DNA of 64,000 bases, from contig SSEL01000009.1 of assembly GCA_008012315.1 (NCBI GenBank), positions 277,768 to 341,767 of the forward strand, in the 5' to 3' direction. The notes below the pieces were generated by a model. The model ran no database searches. It was not told the origin of the DNA and saw nothing but the letters and a program-made list of their open reading frames with translations. Below, one piece after another: positions 17,757 to 25,230 of this stretch (its first letter is position 1; each line of letters opens with the position of its first letter). Origin of the DNA: Rhodospirillaceae bacterium (GTDB lineage: Bacteria; Pseudomonadota; Alphaproteobacteria; Dongiales; Dongiaceae). Both the position numbers and the translations under genes were made by a program.

Positions 17757-17933
17757 ATGCCGCCACGCATCAAGATCGTTCTGTCGCTCCTGGTGGCCAT
17801 CGCCGCCGTGATCGTTCACCTGTTCCAGAATGCGGCCGGTCAGGACGTGACCAAATGGGTCGTCCTGGGGCTCGGTGCTTTCATGATCTTTTCGCTCTGG
17901 CTGTTTCCCGAAACCGGCAGGCGGGACCGCTAA
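17757..17933 (+). CDS. Small membrane protein (58 residues), unknown function
   Basis: Two hydrophobic helices, IVLSLLVAIAAVIVHLF and WVVLGLGAFMIFSLWLFPE, separated by a short polar loop (QNAAGQDVTK). Start ATG 17757 has an ACGGAG ribosome site. It sits between the 127-residue membrane protein and the GntR regulator in the same direction, so it is probably co-transcribed with them. No family recognised. Confidence 0.65.
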   Translation: MPPRIKIVLSLLVAIAAVIVHLFQNAAGQDVTKWVVLGLGAFMIFSLWLFPETGRRDR

Positions 17934-18036
17934 TTCTCTCTTTCCGGCCGAGGGATGAACGGGGATGTCGAACGAGGGGTGTTGAACTCGACCCTGCCTC
18001 CCGGTTAAACCAGGAGAAACGAGGATTCGGAACGGC

Positions 18037-18780
18037 ATGACTCGCTCGAAAGGTTTATCGCTGGCCAAGACGCGGGCAACGGAGAAGGCACGCGCGACGG
18101 CGGCCGAAGCCAATGATGATGGCAAGGCCCAGCGTCAGGCAAGCCAGACCGATCAGGCCTATCAGCGGCTTGAGGAACTGATCGTCACGCTGGAAATCGC
18201 CCCGGGGACCGTTCTCACGGAACAGATGCTGACGCAGATGCTGGATATCGGCCGCACGCCGATCCGCGAGGCCCTGCAGCGTCTGGCGCTGGAAGGCCTG
18301 GTGGTGATCCTGCCGCGCCGGGGCATCCTGGTTTCCGCGATCAATGTGCGGAGCCAGTTGGAGCTGCTGCGGCTGCGGCGCGAGATCGAGCGGCTGATGG
18401 CGCGCTATGCCGCCTTGCGCTGCACCGCGCCCGAGCGTCAGCATTTCCATAAACTCGCCGAGCAGATGAAACAGGCGGCAAGCGACAACGACGATGTCGG
18501 TTTCATGCGGCTCGATCAGGAGCTGAACCTGCTGGTGGCAAAAACCTGCCGCAACGAATATGCGCAAAAGGCGATCCGCCTGATGTCGGGCCTCTCCCGG
18601 CGCTTCTGGTACCAGCATTACAAGCAGGCCCTGGACCTGCCGCGCTGCGCCCGCCTGCATGCCGCGCTCGCCGAAACCATTGCCGGCGGCGATGGTGATG
18701 CGGCGGCGGCCAAATCCGATGCCCTGGTCGACTATATCCAGGAATTCACCCGCGCCACGCTGGAAGAAGACCGCGCCTGA
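18037..18780 (+). CDS. GntR-family transcriptional regulator (FCD type)
   Basis: Residues 1-42 are a basic, low-complexity extension. The GntR winged helix follows (LEELIVTLEIAPGTVLTEQM, then IGRTPIREALQRLALEGLV, then LPRRGILVSAI), and an FCD effector domain from about residue 110. The FCD histidine pattern is altered: the usual FH is LN (DQELNLLV) and the late DH pair is DY (LVDYIQ), so the ligand pocket may lack the usual metal. It lies between two matching operator-like sites (17310 and 18908), which suggests it controls both the hydroxylase unit and the MFS/PanB-like unit. Confidence 0.88.
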   Translation: MTRSKGLSLAKTRATEKARATAAEANDDGKAQRQASQTDQAYQRLEELIVTLEIAPGTVLTEQMLTQMLDIGRTPIREALQRLALEGLVVILPRRGILVSAINVRSQLELLRLRREIERLMARYAALRCTAPERQHFHKLAEQMKQAASDNDDVGFMRLDQELNLLVAKTCRNEYAQKAIRLMSGLSRRFWYQHYKQALDLPRCARLHAALAETIAGGDGDAAAAKSDALVDYIQEFTRATLEEDRA

Positions 18781-18907
18781 GCGGCCGGCCGCTCGCGCGG
18801 TTACGTGCCCATTATCTCGGTTTTCGTGCCTGCCTGCCGGCGATCTGCGCATTGCTGCCTTCACCAAGTTGTGTCGAGCAACGCAGGCCGGTTCCATTAT
18901 CATCTAT

Positions 18908-18928
18908 TGACATATCACTGATATTTCA
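18908..18928. promoter_or_regulatory. AT-rich operator candidate, site 2
   Basis: TGACATATCACTGATAT followed by TTCA. Over the first 17 positions it matches site 1 at 17310 in 15. It stands 133 bases before the MFS start, in the 280-base gap after the GntR gene that contains nothing else I can name. An imperfect inverted repeat (TGA...TCA ends) is retained. Confidence 0.6.
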
Positions 18929-19060
18929 CCAGCATACCTCCAACGAATAAGAAAGATGCCGCCGTGCATCGACAAGGGATTGCGGCGGCCGGCCTTGATC
19001 GGCCGCCGGGCTCAAGCAGTCCCGATCACCTGGGTGGATGAACGATATGGGGAGGGTCCA

Positions 19061-20470
19061 ATGGACAGACCACAGGCTGTGCCGGCTGGCGGCATGAGCT
19101 ATGCGGCAACGGGTACCGCTGTTGCCGGCTCGACCGAACGCATCGCGGCACGGCTGGAACGCCTGCCGCTGACCTCGTATCAGCGCGGCCTCTTCGCCAT
19201 CATCGCCACCGCCTGGTTTTTCGATTCGATCGACCTCGGCTCGCTGACCTTCGTCCTCGGCTCGATCAAGCAGGAATTCAACCTTACCACGGCGCAAACC
19301 GGCCTGCTCTCCAGCATGAGCTTTATCGGCATGTTCCTCGGCGCCGGTCTTGCCGGCATCGCCGCGGACCGCTTCGGCCGCAAGATCGTCTTCCAGATCA
19401 GCATGATCTTTTGGGGATTGGGCAGCCTGTGGTGTTCCTATGCCGGCGATGCGGAATCGCTGAGCTATGCCCGCCTGCTGCTCGGCTTCGGCATGGGCAT
19501 GGAATTCCCCGTCGCCCTCGCCATCGTCTCCGAGATCATCCCGGCGGCCAAACGCGGCCGCTACATGGCGATCCTGGAAGGCTTCTGGCCGATCGGCTTC
19601 ATCGCTGCCGGCCTGCTCAGCCTGGTCATCCTTGCGCAATGGGGGTGGCGCGATGTCTTCCTGCTGCAGGCGATCCCAGCCCTCTTCGTCTTCATCATTC
19701 GCCGCTTCGTGCCGGAATCGCCCCGCTGGCTGGCGGAGCACGGCCGGCAGGACGAGGCCGAAGCGACGATGCGCAAGATCGAGGACAAGGTCCGCCATCG
19801 CTTGGACGGTGCCGAGCTTCCCGCGCCGCAAGTGGCCGCAGCGCGCGATGTGGTGAAGGGGCGGTTCTCGTTCTTCGAGCTTTGGACGCCGCTCTATGCC
19901 AAGCGCACGGTGATGATCTGGGCGACCTGGTTCTTCGCGCTACTTGGCTTCTACGGCCTCACCACCTGGCTCGGCGCCTTGTTGCAGGATGCCGGCTACA
20001 CGGTGACCAAGTCGGTCAGCTATACGATCTTGATCTCGCTGGCCGGCTTGCCCGGTTTCGCCGCCGCCGCCTGGCTGATCGAAGCCCGGGGCAGGAAGCC
20101 GACCTGCATCCTGATGCTGCTGGGCAGCGCGGTTTCCGCCTATCTCTACGGCAATGCCGGGTCGCTGGCGATGTTGATCACCTTCGGCCTCTGCATGCAG
20201 TTCTTCCTGTTCGGCATGTGGTCGGTGCTCTATGCCTATACGCCGGAACTCTATCCGACCCGCGCCCGCGCGACCGGGGCAGGATGCGCTTCCGCCATCG
20301 GCCGTGTCGGCTCGCTGATCGGTCCCTATGCGATCGGCGTCATCCTGCCGACATTGGGTCATGGCGGCGTCTTTGCACTGGGGGCCGGGTCCTTTGTGAT
20401 CGCCGCCCTGGTGGTGTGGATCCTCGGTGTCGAAACACGCGGTCGCACGCTCGAGGAAATCGCGCAATAG
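19061..20470 (+). CDS. MFS transporter, metabolite:H+ symporter type
   Basis: 469 residues with twelve predicted helices. The major-facilitator loop 2-3 motif reads GIAADRFGRKIVF, and the second-half counterpart is present near AWLIEARGRKPT; RRFVPESPRWLAEHGR closes the first half as in sugar/metabolite symporters. GGAGGG four bases before ATG 19061 picks the start, although the frame is open from 18956. The substrate is unknown; relation to aromatic-acid or NiaP-like symporters is a guess. It is followed 50 bases later by the PanB-like gene, and a regulator-like operator lies upstream. Confidence 0.88.
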   Translation: MDRPQAVPAGGMSYAATGTAVAGSTERIAARLERLPLTSYQRGLFAIIATAWFFDSIDLGSLTFVLGSIKQEFNLTTAQTGLLSSMSFIGMFLGAGLAGIAADRFGRKIVFQISMIFWGLGSLWCSYAGDAESLSYARLLLGFGMGMEFPVALAIVSEIIPAAKRGRYMAILEGFWPIGFIAAGLLSLVILAQWGWRDVFLLQAIPALFVFIIRRFVPESPRWLAEHGRQDEAEATMRKIEDKVRHRLDGAELPAPQVAAARDVVKGRFSFFELWTPLYAKRTVMIWATWFFALLGFYGLTTWLGALLQDAGYTVTKSVSYTILISLAGLPGFAAAAWLIEARGRKPTCILMLLGSAVSAYLYGNAGSLAMLITFGLCMQFFLFGMWSVLYAYTPELYPTRARATGAGCASAIGRVGSLIGPYAIGVILPTLGHGGVFALGAGSFVIAALVVWILGVETRGRTLEEIAQ

Positions 20471-20520
20471 CCGCTTTGCAGGGCCGCTCGCAGTGCGGGC
20501 GGCCTCTTCCTGATGACTGA

Positions 20521-21417
20521 TTGAGCAACGCCGTGAACAAGCCGATTGCCGATGCCGCCGAGCGCAAGAAGCGCACCATCACGGAAATCCGCGACTCAAA
20601 GCATCGCGGCGAGAAGATGGTCTATATGTCCGTGCCGGATTACACCTCCGCGCGGTGGGCGGAGATGGCCGGCGTCGATGTCGCGGTGGTGGGCGACAGC
20701 CTCGCCATGGTGGCGCATGGCTATGACAGCACCGTGCCGGCGACGATGGATATGATGGTGATGCATGCAGCGGCGGTTCGCCGTGGCGCACCGGCGACCT
20801 TCACGCTGGGCTGCATGCCTTATCAAAGCTATCACACGGTGGATCGCGCGCTTACCAATGCCACACGCTTCATGCAGGAGGGCGGCTGCGATGCGGTGAA
20901 GCCGCAAGGCGGCAAAAGCCAGGCGCATATACTCAAGGCCCTGGTCGATGCCGGGATTCCCACGGCGTCGCATATCGGCCTGACGCCGCACACCATCGCC
21001 ATGTTCGGCGGCTTCAAGATCCAGGGGCGGACGGCGCCGGAAGCCTTCCGTATCCTGGAAGACGCTCTGGCGATCCAGGATGCCGGCTGCTTCATGCTGG
21101 AATTCGAGGCGGTGCCCGGCCGCATCGCCACGGTGATTTCCCGGCAACTGGAAATTCCCACCATCGGCATCGGTGCCGGCGTGGGGACGGATGGACAGAT
21201 CCTGTTATGCTACGACCTGCTTGGCGTCTTCACCGACTTCAAGCCCAAATTCACCAAGCGCTACGGCAACCTGACGGATATCGCCGTAACGGCGATCCGC
21301 GACTATGTCGATGAGGTCAAAACCAGCCGCTTTCCCGACGAGGAGCACACCTATTCGGTCACCGATGCCGAATATGAAAAATTCCTCACCCTGGTCGAGC
21401 GCCGCAAGCAGGTCTGA
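20521..21417 (+). CDS. PanB-like aldolase (ketopantoate hydroxymethyltransferase homologue) with altered metal site
   Basis: 298 residues with the PanB barrel blocks: AVVGDSLAMVAHGYDSTVPA, SHIGLTPHTIAMFGGFKIQG, and EFEAVP followed by IPTIGIGAGVGTDGQIL. In E. coli PanB, Asp45, Asp84 and Glu114 bind Mg. Here Asp45 is kept (Asp59), but the Asp84 position is Cys98 (TLGCMPY in place of LADLPF) and Glu114 is Gln129 (VKPQGG in place of VKIEGG); the catalytic Glu181 is kept as Glu196. So it is probably not a housekeeping pantothenate enzyme but a relative acting on another 2-oxo acid. No panC is adjacent. TTG 20521 start; GTG 20533 is possible. Confidence 0.82.
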   Translation: MSNAVNKPIADAAERKKRTITEIRDSKHRGEKMVYMSVPDYTSARWAEMAGVDVAVVGDSLAMVAHGYDSTVPATMDMMVMHAAAVRRGAPATFTLGCMPYQSYHTVDRALTNATRFMQEGGCDAVKPQGGKSQAHILKALVDAGIPTASHIGLTPHTIAMFGGFKIQGRTAPEAFRILEDALAIQDAGCFMLEFEAVPGRIATVISRQLEIPTIGIGAGVGTDGQILLCYDLLGVFTDFKPKFTKRYGNLTDIAVTAIRDYVDEVKTSRFPDEEHTYSVTDAEYEKFLTLVERRKQV

Positions 21418-21438
21418 CGCACCCGTTCCGGCCGACAC

Positions 21439-22134
21439 TCAGCCAAGCCGCATCATGCCGATCAGTTCCTCGGCCGTTACGACATGGCAATAGATCATGT
21501 TGATGATGGCCAGTTCCTGTTCATGCAAGGCATGCGAGCCGGCGGCGCAGCAATCCTCGACCACGACGACATTGAAGCTTTCATCCGCCAGGCTGCGTAC
21601 TGTCGACGAGACGCATTGATCGGTGAAGATGCCGGCGCAGATGACATTCTTGACGCCAAGATTGTGCAGGATGAGCCGCAGATTGGTGCCGGTCAGGGCG
21701 CTATCGGTCGTCTTGGTGACGACGATCTCGTCGCCTTGGGGCGCCAGTTCCGGCACGATCTGGGAAGCCTGTTCGTCCTTCGGCAGCAGCAGATTGTTCC
21801 AGCCGGGCATCTTCTGGCTGAGTGAACGGTCGCGGCCATCCTTGGTCTGGCAGGCGATGCGGGCGAACAGGCATTCCATGCCATTGCGCCGGAACCGCTG
21901 CAGCAGGTCAGCGGTGCGCGGAATGACCAGATCGCGCATCCGCTCGTGAAATGGCGTCCAGGCATCGTAATTGGCCTGCTCGGCTGTCGAAAGGCCGGCG
22001 CGGTCGGGGCGGGCGAGATAGGTGTTCTGGACATCGATCACCAGCAAAGCGGTTTCCGACGGCGACAAATCAAGGTCGGCCGGCTCGGGGGCATCCTGAT
22101 AGTAGAAGGAACGGTGGCGCGTTTTCCAACTCAT
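21439..22134 (-). CDS. Isochorismatase-family cysteine hydrolase
   Basis: 231 residues of the isochorismatase-like hydrolase fold, related to N-carbamoylsarcosine amidase and nicotinamidase. The Asp-Lys-Cys triad is visible: Asp34 (LLVIDVQNTY), Lys141 (IVVTKTTDSAL) and Cys174 (AGIFTDQCVSST), with the cis-peptide stretch before the cysteine. It therefore probably cleaves a C-N bond (amide, carbamoyl or ureido). Convergent with the PanB-like gene, 21 bases apart, so functional linkage is by neighbourhood only. Confidence 0.88.
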   Translation of the reverse strand: MSWKTRHRSFYYQDAPEPADLDLSPSETALLVIDVQNTYLARPDRAGLSTAEQANYDAWTPFHERMRDLVIPRTADLLQRFRRNGMECLFARIACQTKDGRDRSLSQKMPGWNNLLLPKDEQASQIVPELAPQGDEIVVTKTTDSALTGTNLRLILHNLGVKNVICAGIFTDQCVSSTVRSLADESFNVVVVEDCCAAGSHALHEQELAIINMIYCHVVTAEELIGMMRLG

Positions 22135-22367
22135 GAAGCACTCTCAAAGCGATAGATGGACAGTCTCGCGGCGACCCGTTTGTCAAACCGACCTTCCGGC
22201 GTAAGGGCAGTTCTTTCAAGATATTAAGTCGATCCGCGCAGGGAATCTGGATAAGTCCCGTCGGATTAAATCCGGATGAAATATGGGCGTCTCATCCATC
22301 CCGATGATGACGTTACCCGACGGTACCCCTAACGTCGATAGGCGGCTAAAACAACCGGGGGTATTTG

Positions 22368-22880
22368 ATGCATCTCGCTGCGATCAACCGATCCTGCCTG
22401 ACTCAGTTCCTGCTGGCCATGTGGCTTGCGGGTTGCGCAAGCGAAAGCGAAACCACGGAGACGACGCCGGTCAATTCACCGGTCTTTGCGGCGCGCAGCC
22501 AGCTCTCCGGCGATCTCAAGAAATGCACCGCGACCTATGGCTACGATCCCTATAAGACCACGGGGATGCCGGAGCATGGCCTGGCGCCGAACGAGCTCCC
22601 GTGGCGGCAATGTGCTTATGACGCGGTCCATGACTATGAGCAGGCCAATCCCGCCATGGCGGCGCAGTATCAGCAACTGGTCGCGGAAGATATCTCGATG
22701 ACCACGGCGATGCAGCAGGGCACCATGACGCGCACCCAGCGCAAGACGCGGCTTGAGGAACTACTCGAACAGATTAGAGCAGGCGAGGAGAAACAAATCC
22801 AGGCCGATGCCGCGGCGCAAGAAGAACAATCGCAGCAGGTGCGCGATCTGGTGGAAGGCTTTCGCGGCTTCGCCAGATAA
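22368..22880 (+). CDS. Putative lipoprotein, unknown function
   Basis: 170 residues. Positively charged start and hydrophobic run end in the lipobox LAGC at about residue 23 (FLLAMWLAGCASE), predicting lipid attachment to a membrane. The remainder is polar and helical, with a C-terminal coiled-coil-like stretch rich in Glu and Gln (LEELLEQIRAGEEKQIQA). No family recognised. ATG 22368 follows a GGGGG ribosome site; a TTG codon directly precedes it. Confidence 0.7.
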   Translation: MHLAAINRSCLTQFLLAMWLAGCASESETTETTPVNSPVFAARSQLSGDLKKCTATYGYDPYKTTGMPEHGLAPNELPWRQCAYDAVHDYEQANPAMAAQYQQLVAEDISMTTAMQQGTMTRTQRKTRLEELLEQIRAGEEKQIQADAAAQEEQSQQVRDLVEGFRGFAR

Positions 22881-22896
22881 GGCCGGCGCAGTCGTT

Positions 22897-22920
22897 GCGG
22901 CCGGCATCGCGGCCGGCCGC
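22897..22920. terminator. GC hairpin between convergent genes
   Basis: Arms GCGGCCGGC and GCCGGCCGC (9 bases, perfect) with loop ATCGCG, lying between the stop of the lipoprotein gene (22880) and the stop of the secreted-protein gene (22938). No T-run. Position suggests a shared terminator. Confidence 0.5.
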
Positions 22921-22937
22921 CAAACGGAGGCGAGCGG

Positions 22938-23330
22938 CTATTGTGCCGCTTTCATCTCCAGTGGCTCCACGGCGCCAAGCAAGTTGCCATGCAGCGTGGT
23001 GTCCTTGTTGCTCCAGGTCACGGCGGATTTATTGATCGAAACCTGATAGCAGTTCTGCTTCCCCGCCAGCATCTTGGCCCAGGTCACGCAGACATCGCCG
23101 TCTTTATCCAGCATCCAGGTGCCGTGATCATTCGTGCCATTGGCGTCTTGATATGTCGCCGTGCCACCCGGCAGGAAATAGGCATTGAACCGGACACCCT
23201 CGGCATTCGTGCCACTCAATGTGTTTCGCTGGACGACGTTGATGAAATTGTAGCCGCGTAGTGACTCGGCTTGTGCCGCGAGCGGCAGGATCAATGCTGC
23301 TAGTCCAAGCATCAGGATAGTCTTCTTCAT
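22938..23330 (-). CDS. Small secreted protein, unknown function
   Basis: 130 residues beginning with a clear Sec signal peptide (MKKTILMLGLAALILPLAAQA, cleavage after AQA by pattern), then a mature ~109-residue domain with SLRGYNFINVVQRNTLSG, a beta-rich middle and two cysteines (VCVTWAKMLAGKQNCYQV) that could form a disulfide in the periplasm. MKK at 23330 is preferred over ATG 23363, since it places the signal peptide at the N-terminus. Function unknown. Confidence 0.75.
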   Translation of the reverse strand: MKKTILMLGLAALILPLAAQAESLRGYNFINVVQRNTLSGTNAEGVRFNAYFLPGGTATYQDANGTNDHGTWMLDKDGDVCVTWAKMLAGKQNCYQVSINKSAVTWSNKDTTLHGNLLGAVEPLEMKAAQ

Positions 23331-23442
23331 CGAAGTCTCGCTCCTCTGGCCAGGGAATGACATAAGGGAAATGACATATCCTCTACGCCATCAAAGCATG
23401 CATTCTGTGATTCCTCCACAGGTAAAAGTATTACCCTGTCGA

Positions 23443-24945
23443 TTAGGCATCCAGATATTGCCGCTGCAGATGCTGGCGGAAATAAGCGGGATTCAATGCC
23501 TCGCCCGAGGCCGCGCGGATGATCTCGGCCATGGGCCGGCTGGCGCCTTGGCTGTGGATGTGCCGGGTCAGCCAGGAACGCAGGCCGCTGAAGTCGCCGC
23601 CGGCAATGGCCTGTTCCAGGTCCGGCAAGGCCCGTGAGGCCGCATCGAAGAGCTGGGCCGCGATCATCGCGCCCATGGCATAGCAGGGGAAATACCCCCA
23701 ATAGACTGTGTACCAATGGATATCCTGCAGGCAGCCTTCGCCGTCATGGCGAACCTCGACGCCCAGCAGATCCTTGACGCCGTCATTCCAGGCCGAGGGC
23801 AGGTCGGCAACGGCGAGCTGCCCGTCGATCAGCGCCCGCTCCAGCCGATAACGCAGAATGATATGCAGCGGATAGGTGACTTCATCGGCTTCGAAGCGGC
23901 GCGGGGAGGGATTGATCCGCGTCAGCAGCCGATGGATGTTTGCCGGCGTGAAAGCCGCCTCATGGCCGGGAAATGTCCGGTTGGCGAGCGGCGACAGATA
24001 GCGGCAGAAAGCCGGATGCCGATAGAGCTGGTTCTCGATCAGCAGGGATTGGCTTTCATGCAGGCTCATGCCGCGCGACCGGCCGACCGGCTGCAACCGC
24101 CAGTCGGGCGGCAGATTCTGCTCATAAAGCGCATGGCCGGTTTCGTGCAGGATGCCCGGCAATGATGTCAGCAGGAAATCGTCATCCTGATAACCGGTCG
24201 TGATGCGCACATCCGCGGGTGTTTCGGTGCTGAATGGATGCAGGCTGGTGTCGAGACGGCCGTGGCGGAAATCGAAACCGAGATCGGCCATGATCCGCTC
24301 GCCCAGGGCTTTTTGCCGGCCCCGGTCGAACGGTCCCGCCGCCGCAACCGGCGGTGCCTGGCGGGCCTGATATGCCGAGGCCTCGGCAATGAAGCCGGGG
24401 GCGAAGGCGGCATAGTCATCGAACAGACGGTCGATCTCCACCATCCGTGCGCCGGGCTCCCATTGGTCCATCAGCGCTTCGAACGGCAGGCAGCCGAGCT
24501 TTTCAGCCTTGGCTTGGGCGGCGAGACGGTTGAGCTGCACAACTTCGGCGAATACCGGCCGCAGGTCGGCGAAGCGGCCGCTCGCTTTCGTGCGGTGCCA
24601 GGCGTCGGTGCAGGCCGAACTGGCCTTGGATAAAGCCGCCACCAGATCGGCATCGAGCGCCGTCGCATGGACCTGCAAGCGGCGCATCTCCGCGAGGTTG
24701 GCACCTTGCCAGTCGTCCAATCCGTTCCGGTCGGCTTCGGCCGCGACCAGCAGGTCGCCGGTTTCCGGTGCCGCGAGGATCTCATGGCTGGCCAGGTCGA
24801 GGGCGGCGTTCTGCTCGCTGCGGGCCACCGCGCCGCCGGTCGGCATCATGACCTCCATGTCCCATTGCAGGACATAGGCCGCCTCCCGCAAGGCCGACCA
24901 GCGGCGGAACCGGTCGGCTAACCGGCGATAGGCGGTGATGGGCAT
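23443..24945 (-). CDS. Metallocarboxypeptidase, M32 (carboxypeptidase Taq) family
   Basis: Zinc carboxypeptidase removing C-terminal residues from peptides in the cytoplasm. The zinc motif is HETGH at residues 267-271 (GILHETGHALYEQNLP), followed by the M32 segment MSLHESQSL about 30 residues on, which supplies the third ligand. Other family blocks: LQWDMEVMMP near the N-terminus and IRITTGYQDDDF-like sequence before the zinc site. 500 residues, the normal length, when started at MPITAYRR; the frame extends to 25008. It is divergent from a peptide-type ABC transporter, which suggests joint use of imported peptides. Confidence 0.93.
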   Translation of the reverse strand: MPITAYRRLADRFRRWSALREAAYVLQWDMEVMMPTGGAVARSEQNAALDLASHEILAAPETGDLLVAAEADRNGLDDWQGANLAEMRRLQVHATALDADLVAALSKASSACTDAWHRTKASGRFADLRPVFAEVVQLNRLAAQAKAEKLGCLPFEALMDQWEPGARMVEIDRLFDDYAAFAPGFIAEASAYQARQAPPVAAAGPFDRGRQKALGERIMADLGFDFRHGRLDTSLHPFSTETPADVRITTGYQDDDFLLTSLPGILHETGHALYEQNLPPDWRLQPVGRSRGMSLHESQSLLIENQLYRHPAFCRYLSPLANRTFPGHEAAFTPANIHRLLTRINPSPRRFEADEVTYPLHIILRYRLERALIDGQLAVADLPSAWNDGVKDLLGVEVRHDGEGCLQDIHWYTVYWGYFPCYAMGAMIAAQLFDAASRALPDLEQAIAGGDFSGLRSWLTRHIHSQGASRPMAEIIRAASGEALNPAYFRQHLQRQYLDA

Positions 24946-25230
24946 GGATTTGCGCGTCCGAAATTGTATCAGGTAGCTATCTAGCACGGTTATCCGAAGG
25001 CCATGCAATCGGCAGGCTTAACCGGTTGAAAGAAAGTGCAAATATGCTATATTACTATCGTCCAATAGGAGGTCTAGCCATAATCTCATAACAGAATAAC
25101 CATTACAATTTTTTCGCTTCCAATCGCCGGACGAAGCCACCAATGTCCCGGACGATTGAAATTCAACTGTCACACATGGCCGGCTTTTGAGGCATATGCC
25201 TGGGGAGCGGGCCGCTATCTGGGGGACCTC

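Noticed and set aside
20471..20520. Stem GGCCGCTCGC/GCGGGCGGCC after the MFS gene as a terminator
   Set aside because: The PanB-like gene begins right after, and there is no T-run; it may be only GC-rich linker sequence.
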